Shown: positions 19,795 through 28,909, counted from the first letter of the stretch. The stretch is 64,000 nt of DNA from Azospirillum oryzae (GCF_008364795.1 NZ_VTTM01000001.1:930001-994000), one strand, 5' to 3'. Numbers and translations: made by a program. The notes: a model not told the origin generated them from the sequence alone.

Positions 19795-19832
19795 AGGGCG
19801 TCGAGATCAGGGCGTCGAGATCAGGGCGTCGA
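19795..19832. repeat. 14-bp tandem repeat at the 3' end of the receiver gene
   Basis: AGGGCGTCGAGATC is repeated 2.7 times without a mismatch. The receiver gene's stop (19807-19809) lies inside it, so a copy-number change would alter the protein's last residues because 14 is not a multiple of three. Confidence 0.7.
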
Positions 19833-20196
19833 TTTGGCGGCGCAGATCGTTGGGCTGGACAGGCTTGTGCAGGATGCGGATCTGATCCGCCTTGGCGGCG
19901 GCCATCAGTTCGGCCCCGGTGTCGCCGGTCAGGATGATGGCGGGCACGGCGGCTCCGCAGGCCTCGCGCACCGCCCTCACCGCGGTGATGCCGGACCAGC
20001 CGTCGCGCAGCCGGTAATCGGATAGGATCACGTCCGGCGCCGGACAGCCGGGCAGCTTCGCCAGGACGGTTTCCACATCCTCTGCGGCAAGCACCTGATA
20101 GCCCCAGGTGTCCAGCATGATCTCCATCCCGGCCAAGATGATCGACTCGTCATCGATGACGACGGCGAAACGGTCCGGTTTTGTGCTCATGTCCAT
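19807..20196 (-). CDS. Single-domain response regulator
   Basis: The 129-aa protein is one receiver domain with no output domain. VVIDDES near the N-terminus is the acidic pocket, LSDYRL holds the phosphoacceptor Asp, and ILTGDTG and LHKPVQP supply the conserved Thr and Lys. It would take phosphate from an unlinked histidine kinase and act by protein contact or as a phosphate shuttle. No kinase gene is adjacent. The start is MDMSTKPDR or the second Met two codons later. A tandem repeat overlaps its 3' end. Confidence 0.88.
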   Translation of the reverse strand: MDMSTKPDRFAVVIDDESIILAGMEIMLDTWGYQVLAAEDVETVLAKLPGCPAPDVILSDYRLRDGWSGITAVRAVREACGAAVPAIILTGDTGAELMAAAKADQIRILHKPVQPNDLRRQIDALISTP

Positions 20197-20433
20197 TTGC
20201 GATTGCAGGCCGCTGAAGTTTTGATAAAGAAACAGTATTGGTGCGATTTTGGCGCGCGCAAGTCCTGGAACTGCAATTTTTCATAGCTTGAGCCCGGGTG
20301 TTTGGCCGCATCGTTGCCGGACTTCACTCCGGTCCCACGCGGTGCGCCGCACTTGCCGCACGGGCGGCAGCCCGATACCTTCGCCATGATTGCTGTTCAG
20401 ACATCTCCATAGCACAGCGGAAACACCGCCGTC

Positions 20434-21381
20434 ATGCCCACTGCTTCCACCGGCCCGACTCTTCCCGACTCCGGTTTCACCGACATCCGTCGGGACGGCT
20501 GGGTCACCCGCCGGATTCCCGCCCGGCTGCGCCCTTATGTCACGCTGGCGCGACTCGACCGCCCGATCGGGACATGGCTGCTGCTGTTCCCCTGCTGGTG
20601 GAGCGTGGCGCTGGCCATGCCGCAGCCCTTCCGGGACTGGCCCTCGCAGCTCTGGCTGATGGCGCTGTTCGGGATCGGCGCGGTACTGATGCGCGGCGCG
20701 GGCTGCACCGTCAACGACATCCTGGACCGCAAGTTCGACGCGATGGTGGAGCGCACCCGCTCCCGCCCGATCCCGTCGGGACAGGTGTCGGTGCGTCAGG
20801 CGCTGGCCTTCCTGGTGGCCCAGCTTCTGGTGTCGCTGCTGATTCTGGTGCAGTTGGGGACGACGGCCATCGGGCTGGGCGTGCTGTCGCTGCTGCTGGT
20901 CTTCACCTACCCGCTGATGAAGCGGATCACATGGTGGCCGCAGGCCTTTCTCGGGCTGACCTTCAACTGGGGGGCGCTGATGGGCTGGGCGGCGGTGCAG
21001 AACGATGTCGGCTGGCCGGCGGTGGCGCTCTATGTAACGGGCATCGCCTGGACGCTGGGCTATGACACCATCTACGCCCATCAGGACAAGGAGGACGACG
21101 CCCGTATCGGCGTGAAGTCCACCGCGCTGCGCCTGGGCGACCAGAGCAAGATCTGGATCTACGGCTTCTACACCCTGACCTATGTCGGCATCGGCGTCGC
21201 CGGCCGTCTGGCCGGGCTGGGCGGGCTGTTCCTGCCGGTGCTGTCGCTGGCCGCCCTGCAACTGGCCTGGCAGGTCGCGACGTGGCGGCCGGACGACCAG
21301 GGCGATTGCCTGGACAAGTTCAAGTCCAACCGCTGGTTCGGCTGGCTGGTGCTGGCGGCGATCCTGGCCGGGAAGATTTGA
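20434..21381 (+). CDS. ubiA: 4-hydroxybenzoate octaprenyltransferase
   Basis: UbiA prenylates 4-hydroxybenzoate in ubiquinone synthesis. The 315-aa protein has about eight hydrophobic membrane segments and both aspartate-rich prenyl-diphosphate motifs, NDILDRKFD and YDTIYAHQDKEDD. An N-terminal cytosolic stretch of about 45 residues precedes the first helix. It is transcribed divergently from the receiver gene, with 237 bp between them, and ends about 65 bp before the terminator of the convergent CHAP gene. Confidence 0.95.
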   Translation: MPTASTGPTLPDSGFTDIRRDGWVTRRIPARLRPYVTLARLDRPIGTWLLLFPCWWSVALAMPQPFRDWPSQLWLMALFGIGAVLMRGAGCTVNDILDRKFDAMVERTRSRPIPSGQVSVRQALAFLVAQLLVSLLILVQLGTTAIGLGVLSLLLVFTYPLMKRITWWPQAFLGLTFNWGALMGWAAVQNDVGWPAVALYVTGIAWTLGYDTIYAHQDKEDDARIGVKSTALRLGDQSKIWIYGFYTLTYVGIGVAGRLAGLGGLFLPVLSLAALQLAWQVATWRPDDQGDCLDKFKSNRWFGWLVLAAILAGKI

Positions 21382-21444
21382 GGCGGAAGATTTAGGGACT
21401 CGGATCGGGAGCGGCGGAATGAAAGCCGCTCCTCCCGCACAAAC

Positions 21445-21469
21445 AAAAAAGGCGGAGCCAAGCCCCGCC
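21445..21469 (-). terminator. Rho-independent terminator for the CHAP protein gene
   Basis: On the minus strand GGCGGGGC-TTG-GCTCCGCC is followed by six T. It ends 28 bp downstream of the CHAP gene stop. The plus-strand ubiA transcript would meet the same hairpin without a T-run. Confidence 0.75.
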
Positions 21470-21497
21470 CTCCCTGCAAACCTGAAATCCGCGCCGA

Positions 21498-22346
21498 TCA
21501 GCGTCCGCTGGTCTCGGCCAGCTGGGCGACGGAGTTGCCGGAACCGGGCTTGCGGCCGGGGGCGACGATGCGGCGGCTGCCGGGGGAAGAGACCTCGGCG
21601 ACCGTCACCGGGGCCGGAGCGGCATGCGCGCCGGCCGGCTTGCGGGACGGCAGGACGGCGACATCCATGCGTTGCGGCTTCTGCGGGGTGAGGGAAGCGA
21701 CGGCGGTGGCCGGGAGGCTCTGCGGCTTGCGGCCGGGGACCGAGACCGCTTGGCCCTTCTGCGGGTGCAGCGACGCTTCCAGCATGCGCGGGCCGGTGGC
21801 CTTGCCGCGGCCGCGCGGGCTGCTGGCGAAGCCCTGGTCCATGCCGCGGTCGCCGGCATCCAGCATCCGGCCGCCGCGCGGTGCTTCCTCGCCTTCCGGC
21901 ATGATGAAGCCGTAGGCGGCATAGACGCGCAGGCCGAGCTGGTCGGTCGGCTCGTGCCAGACGCGGACGGCGGACCAGTCGTTGTTGCGGGACACATCGA
22001 CCACCCGCATGCCGCGGCGAAGTCCATCGCCATCCAGCCAGCTGTGGTCGACCTCGATGGTGCGGCGGTCGATCACCGCGCTGACCAGCGAGACGTGGCC
22101 GCGGCGCATGTGACCGGTGCGCTTGAAGACGAGAACGGAGCCGACGGCGGGACGGTGTTCGCGGTCATACTGGCCGGCGGCATGATCCCACCAGGTCCAG
22201 GCATCGCCGCGAATCGTGAAATCGGAAATGGAGCGGACCGTACGCACGCAATCGCCGTCTTGTGCGGCAGCCGTCGACACGGTAAGGGGGCTGAGCGCGA
22301 TCAAAGCCGCAAACGAAAGGCCGATGGCGGTTCCCCTCTGCCGCAT
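21498..22346 (-). CDS. Secreted CHAP-domain protein (peptidoglycan hydrolase-like)
   Basis: The 282-aa protein starts MRQRGTAIGLSFAAL, with a signal peptide ending near STAAAQ. Residues of about 30-130 form a CHAP domain: DCVRTVRSISDF carries the catalytic Cys, and RRGHVSLVSAV and EVDHSWLD follow with the histidine. CHAP enzymes cut peptidoglycan amide bonds. The C-terminal half is a low-complexity region rich in Pro, Arg and Lys with repeats such as PGRKP, perhaps a wall-binding tail. A signal peptide and a good start select this ATG over a longer open frame. Confidence 0.82.
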   Translation of the reverse strand: MRQRGTAIGLSFAALIALSPLTVSTAAAQDGDCVRTVRSISDFTIRGDAWTWWDHAAGQYDREHRPAVGSVLVFKRTGHMRRGHVSLVSAVIDRRTIEVDHSWLDGDGLRRGMRVVDVSRNNDWSAVRVWHEPTDQLGLRVYAAYGFIMPEGEEAPRGGRMLDAGDRGMDQGFASSPRGRGKATGPRMLEASLHPQKGQAVSVPGRKPQSLPATAVASLTPQKPQRMDVAVLPSRKPAGAHAAPAPVTVAEVSSPGSRRIVAPGRKPGSGNSVAQLAETSGR

Positions 22347-22488
22347 GACTCCCCCAATCCCTCTGTTTTCCCCTTGGCAGAACGGGTAACACGGGTTCGC
22401 AGCTGTGTCTACACCGTTTGAATTATGTAACATTCAAAAGCCATCGACCGCCCTCCCCCCAACAGCGGAGTCCCTTGGGAATCCTCGT

Positions 22489-23148
22489 ATGAACAATGCA
22501 TCCCCGCCAGATTTCGTCCGCGACAACACGACGCTGACGACCACTCCGCTGTTGCCGGAAATCAAGCTTCATCTTGCCACCGAGGTCACGCCACTCTGGG
22601 AGGCGACCGAGGAGACCTTGGCCGCCACGAATTTGCCACCGCCGTACTGGGCTTTCGCTTGGCCGGGGGGACAAGCCGTGGCGCGGCTGTTGCTCGACCG
22701 GCCGGAGCTGGTGGCCGGCAAGTCCGTGCTCGATTTTGCCGCAGGCACCGGGCTGGTCGGCATCGCCGCCATGAAGGCTGGGGCGGGGCGGGTGCAGTCC
22801 TGCGACATCGACCGCTTCTCGCTCGCCGCCATCGCGCTGAACGCCGAGGCCAACGGGGTGGAGGTCAAGCCGGTCAGCGCCGATCTGGTCGGCCGCCCCC
22901 TGCCGGGCATCGACGTGGTTCTGGCCGGCGACGTCTGCTACGAGAAGCCGATGGCGGAGCGGGTCACGGCATGGCTGCGCGAGGTCGCCGCGACCGGCAC
23001 GCTGGTGCTGCTGGGCGATCCCGGCCGCGCCTATGCCCCCGCCGGCGGGATCGAGAAGGTGGCGACCTACACCGTCCCGACCTCGCTGGAGCTGGAGGAC
23101 CGGGAGGCGCGCGAAACGGCGATCTGGCGGCTGCTTCCTAACGAGTGA
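22489..23148 (+). CDS. SAM-dependent methyltransferase (EtfB lysine / nicotinamide-type)
   Basis: The 219-aa protein has a Rossmann methyltransferase core. VLDFAAGTGLVGIAAMKAGA is motif I, SCDIDRFSLAAIALNAE binds the cofactor ribose, and VLAGDVCYEKPMAE holds the motif typical of the protein-lysine methyltransferase branch. The closest family I can name is the electron-transfer-flavoprotein beta-subunit lysine methyltransferase group; the substrate is not proven. MNNASPPDF is taken as the start. The last 11 bp overlap the convergent UDG-like gene. Confidence 0.8.
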   Translation: MNNASPPDFVRDNTTLTTTPLLPEIKLHLATEVTPLWEATEETLAATNLPPPYWAFAWPGGQAVARLLLDRPELVAGKSVLDFAAGTGLVGIAAMKAGAGRVQSCDIDRFSLAAIALNAEANGVEVKPVSADLVGRPLPGIDVVLAGDVCYEKPMAERVTAWLREVAATGTLVLLGDPGRAYAPAGGIEKVATYTVPTSLELEDREARETAIWRLLPNE

Positions 23149-23743
23149 GCCGCGAGACGGCCAGCCGCAGATCGGCCAGGAAGGTCGGCTGCTCCACCAG
23201 CTGGCCGCGCAGCAGATAGCTGGGGTGGAAGGTCGGCACCACCTCCACCCCCTCCAGCAGGCGGCAGGGCAGCACCTTGCCGCGCAGCTGCAGGATGCCG
23301 TTCTCGCCGGTCAGCGCCCAGGTTGGGGTGCGGCCGAGCGCCACGATCACCGACGGGCGGTAGTCGGCCAGGGTGGCGCGCAGATGTTCGATCTCGCCGG
23401 CGAATTCGGCGAGCAGCCGGTCGGATGTGCCGAAGGCGCCCCAGCTCTCGTCGATCTTCCGACCCTCCTTGCGGGCGCGGGCGCGCGAGGAAAAGAAATG
23501 CCCGACCTTGTTGCCCGGCGGCTGGTAACGGAAGACGTTGGCGACGAGGCATTCCGCCCGCTCGATGCCGACGGCGGCCAGCGATTCGTCCAGCAGCTTG
23601 CCGCTGCGGCCGACGAAGGGGGTGCCCTGCCGCGCCTCCTCCGCCCCCGGCGACTCGCCGACGATGGCGAGCCGTGGTCCGTCCACCGGCTTGGTCGGAT
23701 ACTGATAGTCGGCGAAGGGCATGTCGGTGCGCAGCTCAGTCAT
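23138..23743 (-). CDS. Uracil-DNA glycosylase superfamily protein without Fe-S cysteines
   Basis: The 201-aa protein keeps the two catalytic motifs of family 4 uracil-DNA glycosylases, GESPGAEEARQGTPFVGRSG (motif A) and HPSYLLR (motif B). Family 4 enzymes hold a [4Fe-4S] cluster with four cysteines. Here the N-terminal pair is missing, and the third position reads NVFRYQPPGN where family members have a cysteine. Only two other cysteines occur. It may be a cluster-free variant acting on uracil or another damaged base. Its 3' end overlaps the methyltransferase gene by 11 bp. Confidence 0.78.
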   Translation of the reverse strand: MTELRTDMPFADYQYPTKPVDGPRLAIVGESPGAEEARQGTPFVGRSGKLLDESLAAVGIERAECLVANVFRYQPPGNKVGHFFSSRARARKEGRKIDESWGAFGTSDRLLAEFAGEIEHLRATLADYRPSVIVALGRTPTWALTGENGILQLRGKVLPCRLLEGVEVVPTFHPSYLLRGQLVEQPTFLADLRLAVSRLTR

Positions 23744-23893
23744 CGGATCGCTTCCCAAATTCCCGGCGATGGGTGCAGTCGGGGAGCCGGGCTTGCCGTA
23801 GCATCGGCCCGACCCCAAGCTTGTAGGCGGTGAGGTTCTAGCCCAGTCCGTCCAGCCCACCAACACCAGCCTAACAACAAGGGAGAGATCGGG

Positions 23894-24304
23894 ATGACAC
23901 CGCAAGCACCGACGACGCAGGAACTGGCGGGCAAGACCTGCGAGCCCTGCCGCGGCGGGATACCGCCGATGGACCGGGCGATGGCCGCCTCCTATCTGGT
24001 GCAGGTGCCGGGCTGGGTCCTGAAGGAGGATCCCGACCGCATCGAACGCGACTTCAAGTTTCCGGACTTCGCCCAGGCCCAGGCCTTCGCCGTTCAGGTC
24101 GGCAACCTCTGCGAAGCGGAAGGCCATCACGCGGAGATCCGCTACGGCTGGGGCCACTGCTCGGTCGCCTTCTGGACCCACAAGATCAGGGGCCTGCACG
24201 AGAACGACTTCGTCATGGCCGCGAAGGTGAATGGGATGGCCGATGCGCCCTATGTGCCGGCGTCGGTCGGCACCCCGCCGCCGCCTTATGTGCAGGGGGC
24301 GTGA
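23894..24304 (+). CDS. phhB: 4a-hydroxytetrahydrobiopterin dehydratase (PCD/DCoH)
   Basis: The 136-aa protein recycles the pterin cofactor of phenylalanine hydroxylase. The active-site block EGHHAEIRYGWGHCSVAFWT carries the conserved histidines, and GLHENDFVMAAKVN follows as in the family. The N-terminal 30 residues and proline-rich C-terminus (SVGTPPPPY) extend the usual ~100-aa core. GGGAGAG precedes the ATG. No phenylalanine hydroxylase gene is nearby, so the pterin could serve another enzyme. Confidence 0.9.
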   Translation: MTPQAPTTQELAGKTCEPCRGGIPPMDRAMAASYLVQVPGWVLKEDPDRIERDFKFPDFAQAQAFAVQVGNLCEAEGHHAEIRYGWGHCSVAFWTHKIRGLHENDFVMAAKVNGMADAPYVPASVGTPPPPYVQGA

Positions 24305-24324
24305 GGGAACAGGCTTCGGGCCCC

Positions 24325-25317
24325 CTACCCCCATAGTTCCGCGACCGGCGGCTGGACCACCGCACCGTCATAGACCAGCCCCGGTTCGCGGTCGCGGGCC
24401 AGCAGCAGCGGGCCGTCCAGGTCGACGTAGCGCGCGCCCTGCCCCACCAGCATCGCCGGCGCCATGGCGAGCGAGGTCGCCACCATGCAGCCGACCATCA
24501 CCTCGAAGCCCATGGCGTGAGCGGCGCGGGTCATCGCCAGCCCCTCGGTCAGGCCGCCGGTCTTGTCGAGCTTGACGTTCACCACCCGGTAGAGCCCGCG
24601 CAGACGCTCCAGCGACTCCAGCCCATGGCAGGATTCGTCGGCGCCCAGCGGCACCGGACAGTCGACACCGCGCAACGCCTCGTCCTGGCCGGCCGGCAGC
24701 GGCTGCTCGATCATCTCGACGCCCAGCCCGGCGAGCACCGGGGCGAACTGGTGCAGTTGGTCCAGCGTCCAGCCCTCGTTGGCGTCGACAACCAGCCGGG
24801 CGGCGGGGGCGGCGGCGCGGACGGCGCGGACGCGGTCGAGATCGCCCTCCCCCGTCAGCTTCATCTTCAGCAGCGGATGGCGCGGCGCCCGCTCGCGGGC
24901 CGCGGCGGCCATCGCCTCGGGTTCGTCCACGCTCAGCGTGTAGCAGGTGACCAGCGGTCCCGGCGGTTCGGTCAGCCCGGCCAGTTTCCAGGCCGGCACG
25001 CCGCTGCGTTTGGCCTCCAGGTCCCACAGGGCGCAGTCCAGCGCATTGCGGGCGGCGCCCGCCGGCATCTGCCGGGCCAGCGAGTCGCGGTCCAGTCCGC
25101 CGGCCACCGTGTCGGCCATCGCCTCCAGCGCGGCGATGACCCCGTCGACGCTCTCGCCATAGCGGGCATAGGGCACGCATTCGCCGCGGCCGCGGTGGGG
25201 GCCGTCGGTCACTTCCGCCACCACCACCGCGGCTTCGGTCTTGGCCCCGCGCGAGATGCGGAAGGCGCCGCGGATGGGAAAGGTCTCCCGACGGACGGTG
25301 AGTTGCTGGGCGGACAT
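24325..25317 (-). CDS. L-Ala-D/L-Glu (dipeptide) epimerase, enolase superfamily
   Basis: The 330-aa protein belongs to the muconate-lactonizing branch of the enolase superfamily. LLKMKLTGEGD carries the KxK catalytic lysine, VDANEGW, EQPLPAGQD and GADES carry the metal-binding Asp/Glu residues, and NVKLDKTGGL carries the second lysine. This pattern fits dipeptide epimerases used in murein-peptide recycling; the exact dipeptide cannot be read from sequence. MSAQQLTVRR is chosen because the upstream open part is not family-like. It converges on phhB with 20 bp between stops. Confidence 0.85.
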   Translation of the reverse strand: MSAQQLTVRRETFPIRGAFRISRGAKTEAAVVVAEVTDGPHRGRGECVPYARYGESVDGVIAALEAMADTVAGGLDRDSLARQMPAGAARNALDCALWDLEAKRSGVPAWKLAGLTEPPGPLVTCYTLSVDEPEAMAAAARERAPRHPLLKMKLTGEGDLDRVRAVRAAAPAARLVVDANEGWTLDQLHQFAPVLAGLGVEMIEQPLPAGQDEALRGVDCPVPLGADESCHGLESLERLRGLYRVVNVKLDKTGGLTEGLAMTRAAHAMGFEVMVGCMVATSLAMAPAMLVGQGARYVDLDGPLLLARDREPGLVYDGAVVQPPVAELWG

Positions 25318-25396
25318 GATCGCGAACCCCGAAACGGAACAGGGCCAGGAGTGTATCCCGGCCCCGTTCCCGAAGGCGACAGTCAAGTCGGCAGGA

Positions 25397-26443
25397 TCAC
25401 CGGTCCTGAATGATGACGCCGTACCAGCCGAGCCCCTTGTAGGTTTCGTAGCCGGGGGTCAGGGCATAGCCGACCAGCCGGTTCTTGTCGTCGATGTAGT
25501 GGCCCATGGTGGAGGCACTGCGGCGCAGCGGCACGGTCTCGGTCAGCAGGCCGCGGCCGTCGGACGAGGCGATCACCCGATGGCGGGCGTCGAGCAGCAG
25601 GCACCGCGACTTCTCGCGCTCCCCGGCTTCCAGCCGCACGCCCTCGACCACCGCGGCGGCCTGCGGCTCCCAGTCGAAGAAGATGCCGAGCACGCCGATG
25701 GCGTCGCCGTCCGCCTCGCCGTCGCGGCGGATCGCGGTCGCATAGGTGGCGACGACGCGGTCGTCCAGGCTGCGGTTGCGGGCGACGTCGCCGACGGTGA
25801 ACTCGCCGCCGTTGCGGGTGGCCAGCGCCTGCCGGAACCACGGCTCGTCCGACACGTTGGCGCCGCGCGCACCGGGATAGCGGTCCGGCCGGCCGTTGGC
25901 GATGACGTTGCCGTTGCGGTCGGCGATCCAGAGGTCGAGATAGACGGTGTAGGATTCCAGGATCACGCCCAGCCGGCGCGAGGCATGGCGGCGCGCCTCC
26001 TCCGTCGGGTCGGCGGCGCAATCGACCACCGCGCTGTCGGTCGCCCACCAGCGCACGTCGCAGGACCGCTCATACAGGTTGCGGTCGATGATCTCGATCA
26101 TGTTGAGCGACAGGTCGGCCAGCCGCTTGCCGTGCATCTCCTGCACCATGGCGCTGCCGGTGGTGGTCAGATGGTCGACGCGGGCGACGATCTCCGACCG
26201 CAACTCCTTGGTGATGCTGTTGACCTGGGTTGAGATCTCCGACACCTCGTTGGCGACGACGGCGAAGCCGCGTCCGGCGTCGCCGGCCCGAGCCGCCTCG
26301 ATCAGGGCGTTCATGGCCAGCATCTTGGTGCGCCGGGTGATGTCCTCGATCAAGGACACCTTCTTCGACGCAACATCCAGCACGCCCCGCGACAGCTCGA
26401 AAAGATCGGTGCCCGCCATGCTCATCGTCTTGTCCCCCGTCAT
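25397..26443 (-). CDS. Chemoreceptor with inverted order: signalling tip first, Cache-like sensor last
   Basis: The 348-aa protein starts with a short methyl-accepting signalling segment (about residues 15-100; hairpin tip KMLAMNALIEAARAGDAGRG). A sensor region of about 230 residues resembling a Cache/PDC domain follows (YLDLWIADRNGNVIANGRP, VSDEPWFRQALATRNGGEF, GVLGIFFDWE). There is no signal peptide or membrane helix, so the Cache-like part must be cytoplasmic. Standard receptors have the reverse order and span the membrane. The ATG giving MTGDKTMSM has AGGGAC upstream; a TTG seven codons earlier is an alternative. Confidence 0.8.
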   Translation of the reverse strand: MTGDKTMSMAGTDLFELSRGVLDVASKKVSLIEDITRRTKMLAMNALIEAARAGDAGRGFAVVANEVSEISTQVNSITKELRSEIVARVDHLTTTGSAMVQEMHGKRLADLSLNMIEIIDRNLYERSCDVRWWATDSAVVDCAADPTEEARRHASRRLGVILESYTVYLDLWIADRNGNVIANGRPDRYPGARGANVSDEPWFRQALATRNGGEFTVGDVARNRSLDDRVVATYATAIRRDGEADGDAIGVLGIFFDWEPQAAAVVEGVRLEAGEREKSRCLLLDARHRVIASSDGRGLLTETVPLRRSASTMGHYIDDKNRLVGYALTPGYETYKGLGWYGVIIQDR

Positions 26444-26834
26444 GACCGTCCCTGCATCCTCCAAATCAAAAGCCGTGCCAACGGTCGCCGACGCCCCGTG
26501 AACGGCCCACCCTCCCGGTTTCCGCGGCGCTTGGCCGCAGAGGGCATGACGCCATCCGGCATTTCGGGGGAGTTGTACGGTTAAGCTGCTGAAACAGCAG
26601 GCATGCTGGCGACGGGTTGCTCAACAGGTTGCGAACTTGCCATGGGCGCGGCATCCATGTTGCGGACACGTAACACGAATTCTCCGCAAATTCGCAATAA
26701 AAATTCTTATCTGAGCAGCAACACGCCAGATCAATTCCGCATTGCAAAATCCCATGCACATGCTGTGCACATTCGCCGGGCAGTTGATGCGGAGCGCATC
26801 ACTGCACCACGGGAAATGCACCACGGAAAAGCCG
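26444..26834. other. 391-bp spacer between two chemoreceptor genes
   Basis: This stretch holds the promoter region of the inverted receptor and the end of the split-Aer operon. It has an AT-rich patch around 26690-26750. I found no sigma54, NifA or FNR consensus and no T-tailed hairpin. Short open frames here look non-coding. Confidence 0.5.
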
Positions 26835-28178
26835 TCAGGCCACGCGGTGCATTTCGTCCAGGAAACGCTGGACCTCGCGGGTCAGGCGGTCGGCCTCGGC
26901 GGCCATGCGTTCGGACGCGGCGAACACCTCGTGCGCGGTGCCGCTGGTGCGGCCGGCGGCATCGGTGACCTCACGGATGTCGTCGGACACCGCACGGGTG
27001 CCGGCGGCGGCCTGTTCCATGTTGACGACGATCTCGCGCACGGCGGAGCCCTGTTGCTCGATCCCGGCGCTGATGCCGGCGGCGATCTGGTTGATCGACT
27101 GGATGGTGCGGCCGATGCCGACGATGGCGCCCACCGCCTCGTCGGTGGAGGACTGGATGCCGGCGATCTGGGCGGCGATGTCGCCGGTGGCCTTGGCGGT
27201 CTGGTCGGCCAGCCGCTTCACCTCCTGCGCCACGACGGCGAATCCCTTCCCCGCCTCGCCGGCGCGGGCCGCCTCGATGGTGGCGTTCAACGCCAGAAGA
27301 TTGGTCTGGCTGGCGATGTCGTTGATGAGGGTGATGACGTCGCCCACCGTCCGCGCGGCGCCGGACAGGTTGCCGACCAGCGCGTTGGAGCGCTCGGCCT
27401 CGCCCGCCGCGTTTTCCGCGACCTGGGCGACCTCGCCGATCTGGCGCGCAATCTCGGCGATGGAGGCGGACAATTCCTCCGTCGCGGCGGCGACGCTGCC
27501 GACATTGCTGCCGGTCTGGGCGGCGGACGCCGCGACCGACGACGCCTTGCCGGTGGCCTGGGTCGCGTCCGTCTCCATGGTGCGGGCGGAGACCTCCAGC
27601 TGGTGGGCGGTGTCGGCCACCTCGCTGCACACGCTCTGGATCTGGCCTTCGAATCGCTGGGTCACGCCGGCGAAGCCCGCCACCTTCTGCGAGATGCTCT
27701 CCGTCGCCGCGTTGATCGTGCGGCTGGCGTGCAGGAAGCCGCCCTGCATGCCGCGGAAAACGATCCGGCGGAAATATTTGTGTTCCGACACCGCGTGCAT
27801 GGAGGCGGTCGCCTCGCGCACGAAGGCGTCGGTGCGGTCGATGGCGTCGTTGGTGACGTGCATCAGCTCGCCCAGCGCCCCGCCCTCGCGGATGCCGATC
27901 ACCCGCGCCTCGAAATCGCCGGCGGAGATCGCGCGGTTCACCCGGGTCAGTTGCTCCACCACCGCACAGGCGCGGCGCAGGAACAGCAATGCCCCGCCCA
28001 GCGCCGCCAGCCCGGCCAAGGCAAGCCCGGCGCGCAGGGCGATCCCGCCGATGCCCAGCAGGTCGACCGTCAGCAACGCCGCCAGCGCCACCCCGCCCAG
28101 CACCGCCAGGCAGCCGGCCCGCGTCAGCGAAGACGCCTTGGGAGAGGACGACTTAGAGGGAGAAGACGAATTCGTCAT
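26835..28178 (-). CDS. Membrane chemoreceptor lacking a sensor domain (CetA-like half of a split Aer)
   Basis: The 447-aa protein has two close hydrophobic helices (about residues 21-42 and 46-67), too near each other to enclose a periplasmic sensor. A HAMP-like region and a full signalling domain with tip [21 protein letters not shown] follow. This equals the membrane-HAMP-signalling half of Aer without its PAS domain, like CetA of Campylobacter. The PAS part is encoded by the gene just upstream, whose last 26 bp overlap this start. GGAGAAGGGGAT inside that gene serves as ribosome site. The pair probably forms one receptor complex. Confidence 0.85.
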   Translation of the reverse strand: MTNSSSPSKSSSPKASSLTRAGCLAVLGGVALAALLTVDLLGIGGIALRAGLALAGLAALGGALLFLRRACAVVEQLTRVNRAISAGDFEARVIGIREGGALGELMHVTNDAIDRTDAFVREATASMHAVSEHKYFRRIVFRGMQGGFLHASRTINAATESISQKVAGFAGVTQRFEGQIQSVCSEVADTAHQLEVSARTMETDATQATGKASSVAASAAQTGSNVGSVAAATEELSASIAEIARQIGEVAQVAENAAGEAERSNALVGNLSGAARTVGDVITLINDIASQTNLLALNATIEAARAGEAGKGFAVVAQEVKRLADQTAKATGDIAAQIAGIQSSTDEAVGAIVGIGRTIQSINQIAAGISAGIEQQGSAVREIVVNMEQAAAGTRAVSDDIREVTDAAGRTSGTAHEVFAASERMAAEADRLTREVQRFLDEMHRVA

Positions 28179-28677
28179 ACCCGATCCCCTTCTCCGCCAG
28201 CAGGGCGAGGACGGCGGCGAAGCCCGCCTCCATCCCCTTCTTGCGGTCGGCATGGCTGTTCTCGATGTCCAGAAGCTGGCGGTAGAGCGGGATCACCTTG
28301 TCCAGCGCCGACCGTTCCGGCACCCGGCGGGAGGAGTGATAGCCGATCACCCGACCTTCGGCGTCGAAGCTGGGCGTGACATGGGCGAAGACCCAGTAAT
28401 GGTCGCCGTTGCGGGCGCGGTTGACCACATAGGCGAAGATCTCCTTCCCCGCCGCCAGCGTGTCCCACAGCAGCTTGAACACGCAGCGCGGCATGTCGGG
28501 ATGGCGGACGATGGAATGGGGGGCGCCCATCAGGTCGGCCTCCTCATAGCCGGCAACCCGCTGGAAAACCCGATTCGCGTAGGTGATCCGACCCTTCAGA
28601 TCGGTCTTGGAAACGATGACTTCATCCGGGTCGAAGAAGCGTTCCACCCCCGTCAGGGGGACGTCGCGTCGTGCCAT
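28153..28677 (-). CDS. Stand-alone Aer-type PAS protein (CetB-like half of a split Aer)
   Basis: The 174-aa protein closely resembles the N-terminal FAD-binding PAS domain of E. coli Aer. It shares [21 protein letters not shown] and [13 protein letters not shown], followed by the PLYRQLL segment that in Aer leads to the membrane anchor. It has no membrane helix itself. It overlaps the downstream receptor gene by 26 bp, so the two are co-translated. The arrangement matches the CetA/CetB energy-taxis system, where the PAS protein senses redox and signals through the partner's HAMP domain. Confidence 0.87.
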   Translation of the reverse strand: MARRDVPLTGVERFFDPDEVIVSKTDLKGRITYANRVFQRVAGYEEADLMGAPHSIVRHPDMPRCVFKLLWDTLAAGKEIFAYVVNRARNGDHYWVFAHVTPSFDAEGRVIGYHSSRRVPERSALDKVIPLYRQLLDIENSHADRKKGMEAGFAAVLALLAEKGIGYDEFVFSL

Positions 28678-28909
28678 GTGCCTTCCGGTCTCCCGCTTCC
28701 CGGACCCGCGCGGTCCTGCATGCGTCCGCTTGCGGCGCGGACCGGGCGGCAGAACCGGATTATTTCCGGATCGACATGCCGCGCGATCTCCCGCACTGCG
28801 AGTACCGCAACGAATTGCACTTTAATGTGACGGAAGCTATCAGGAAAGACCCTACCCATTGCGGTGCCGAAATATTTGGGTGACCATCATCCGGTCGGAT
28901 GAAATCCAC

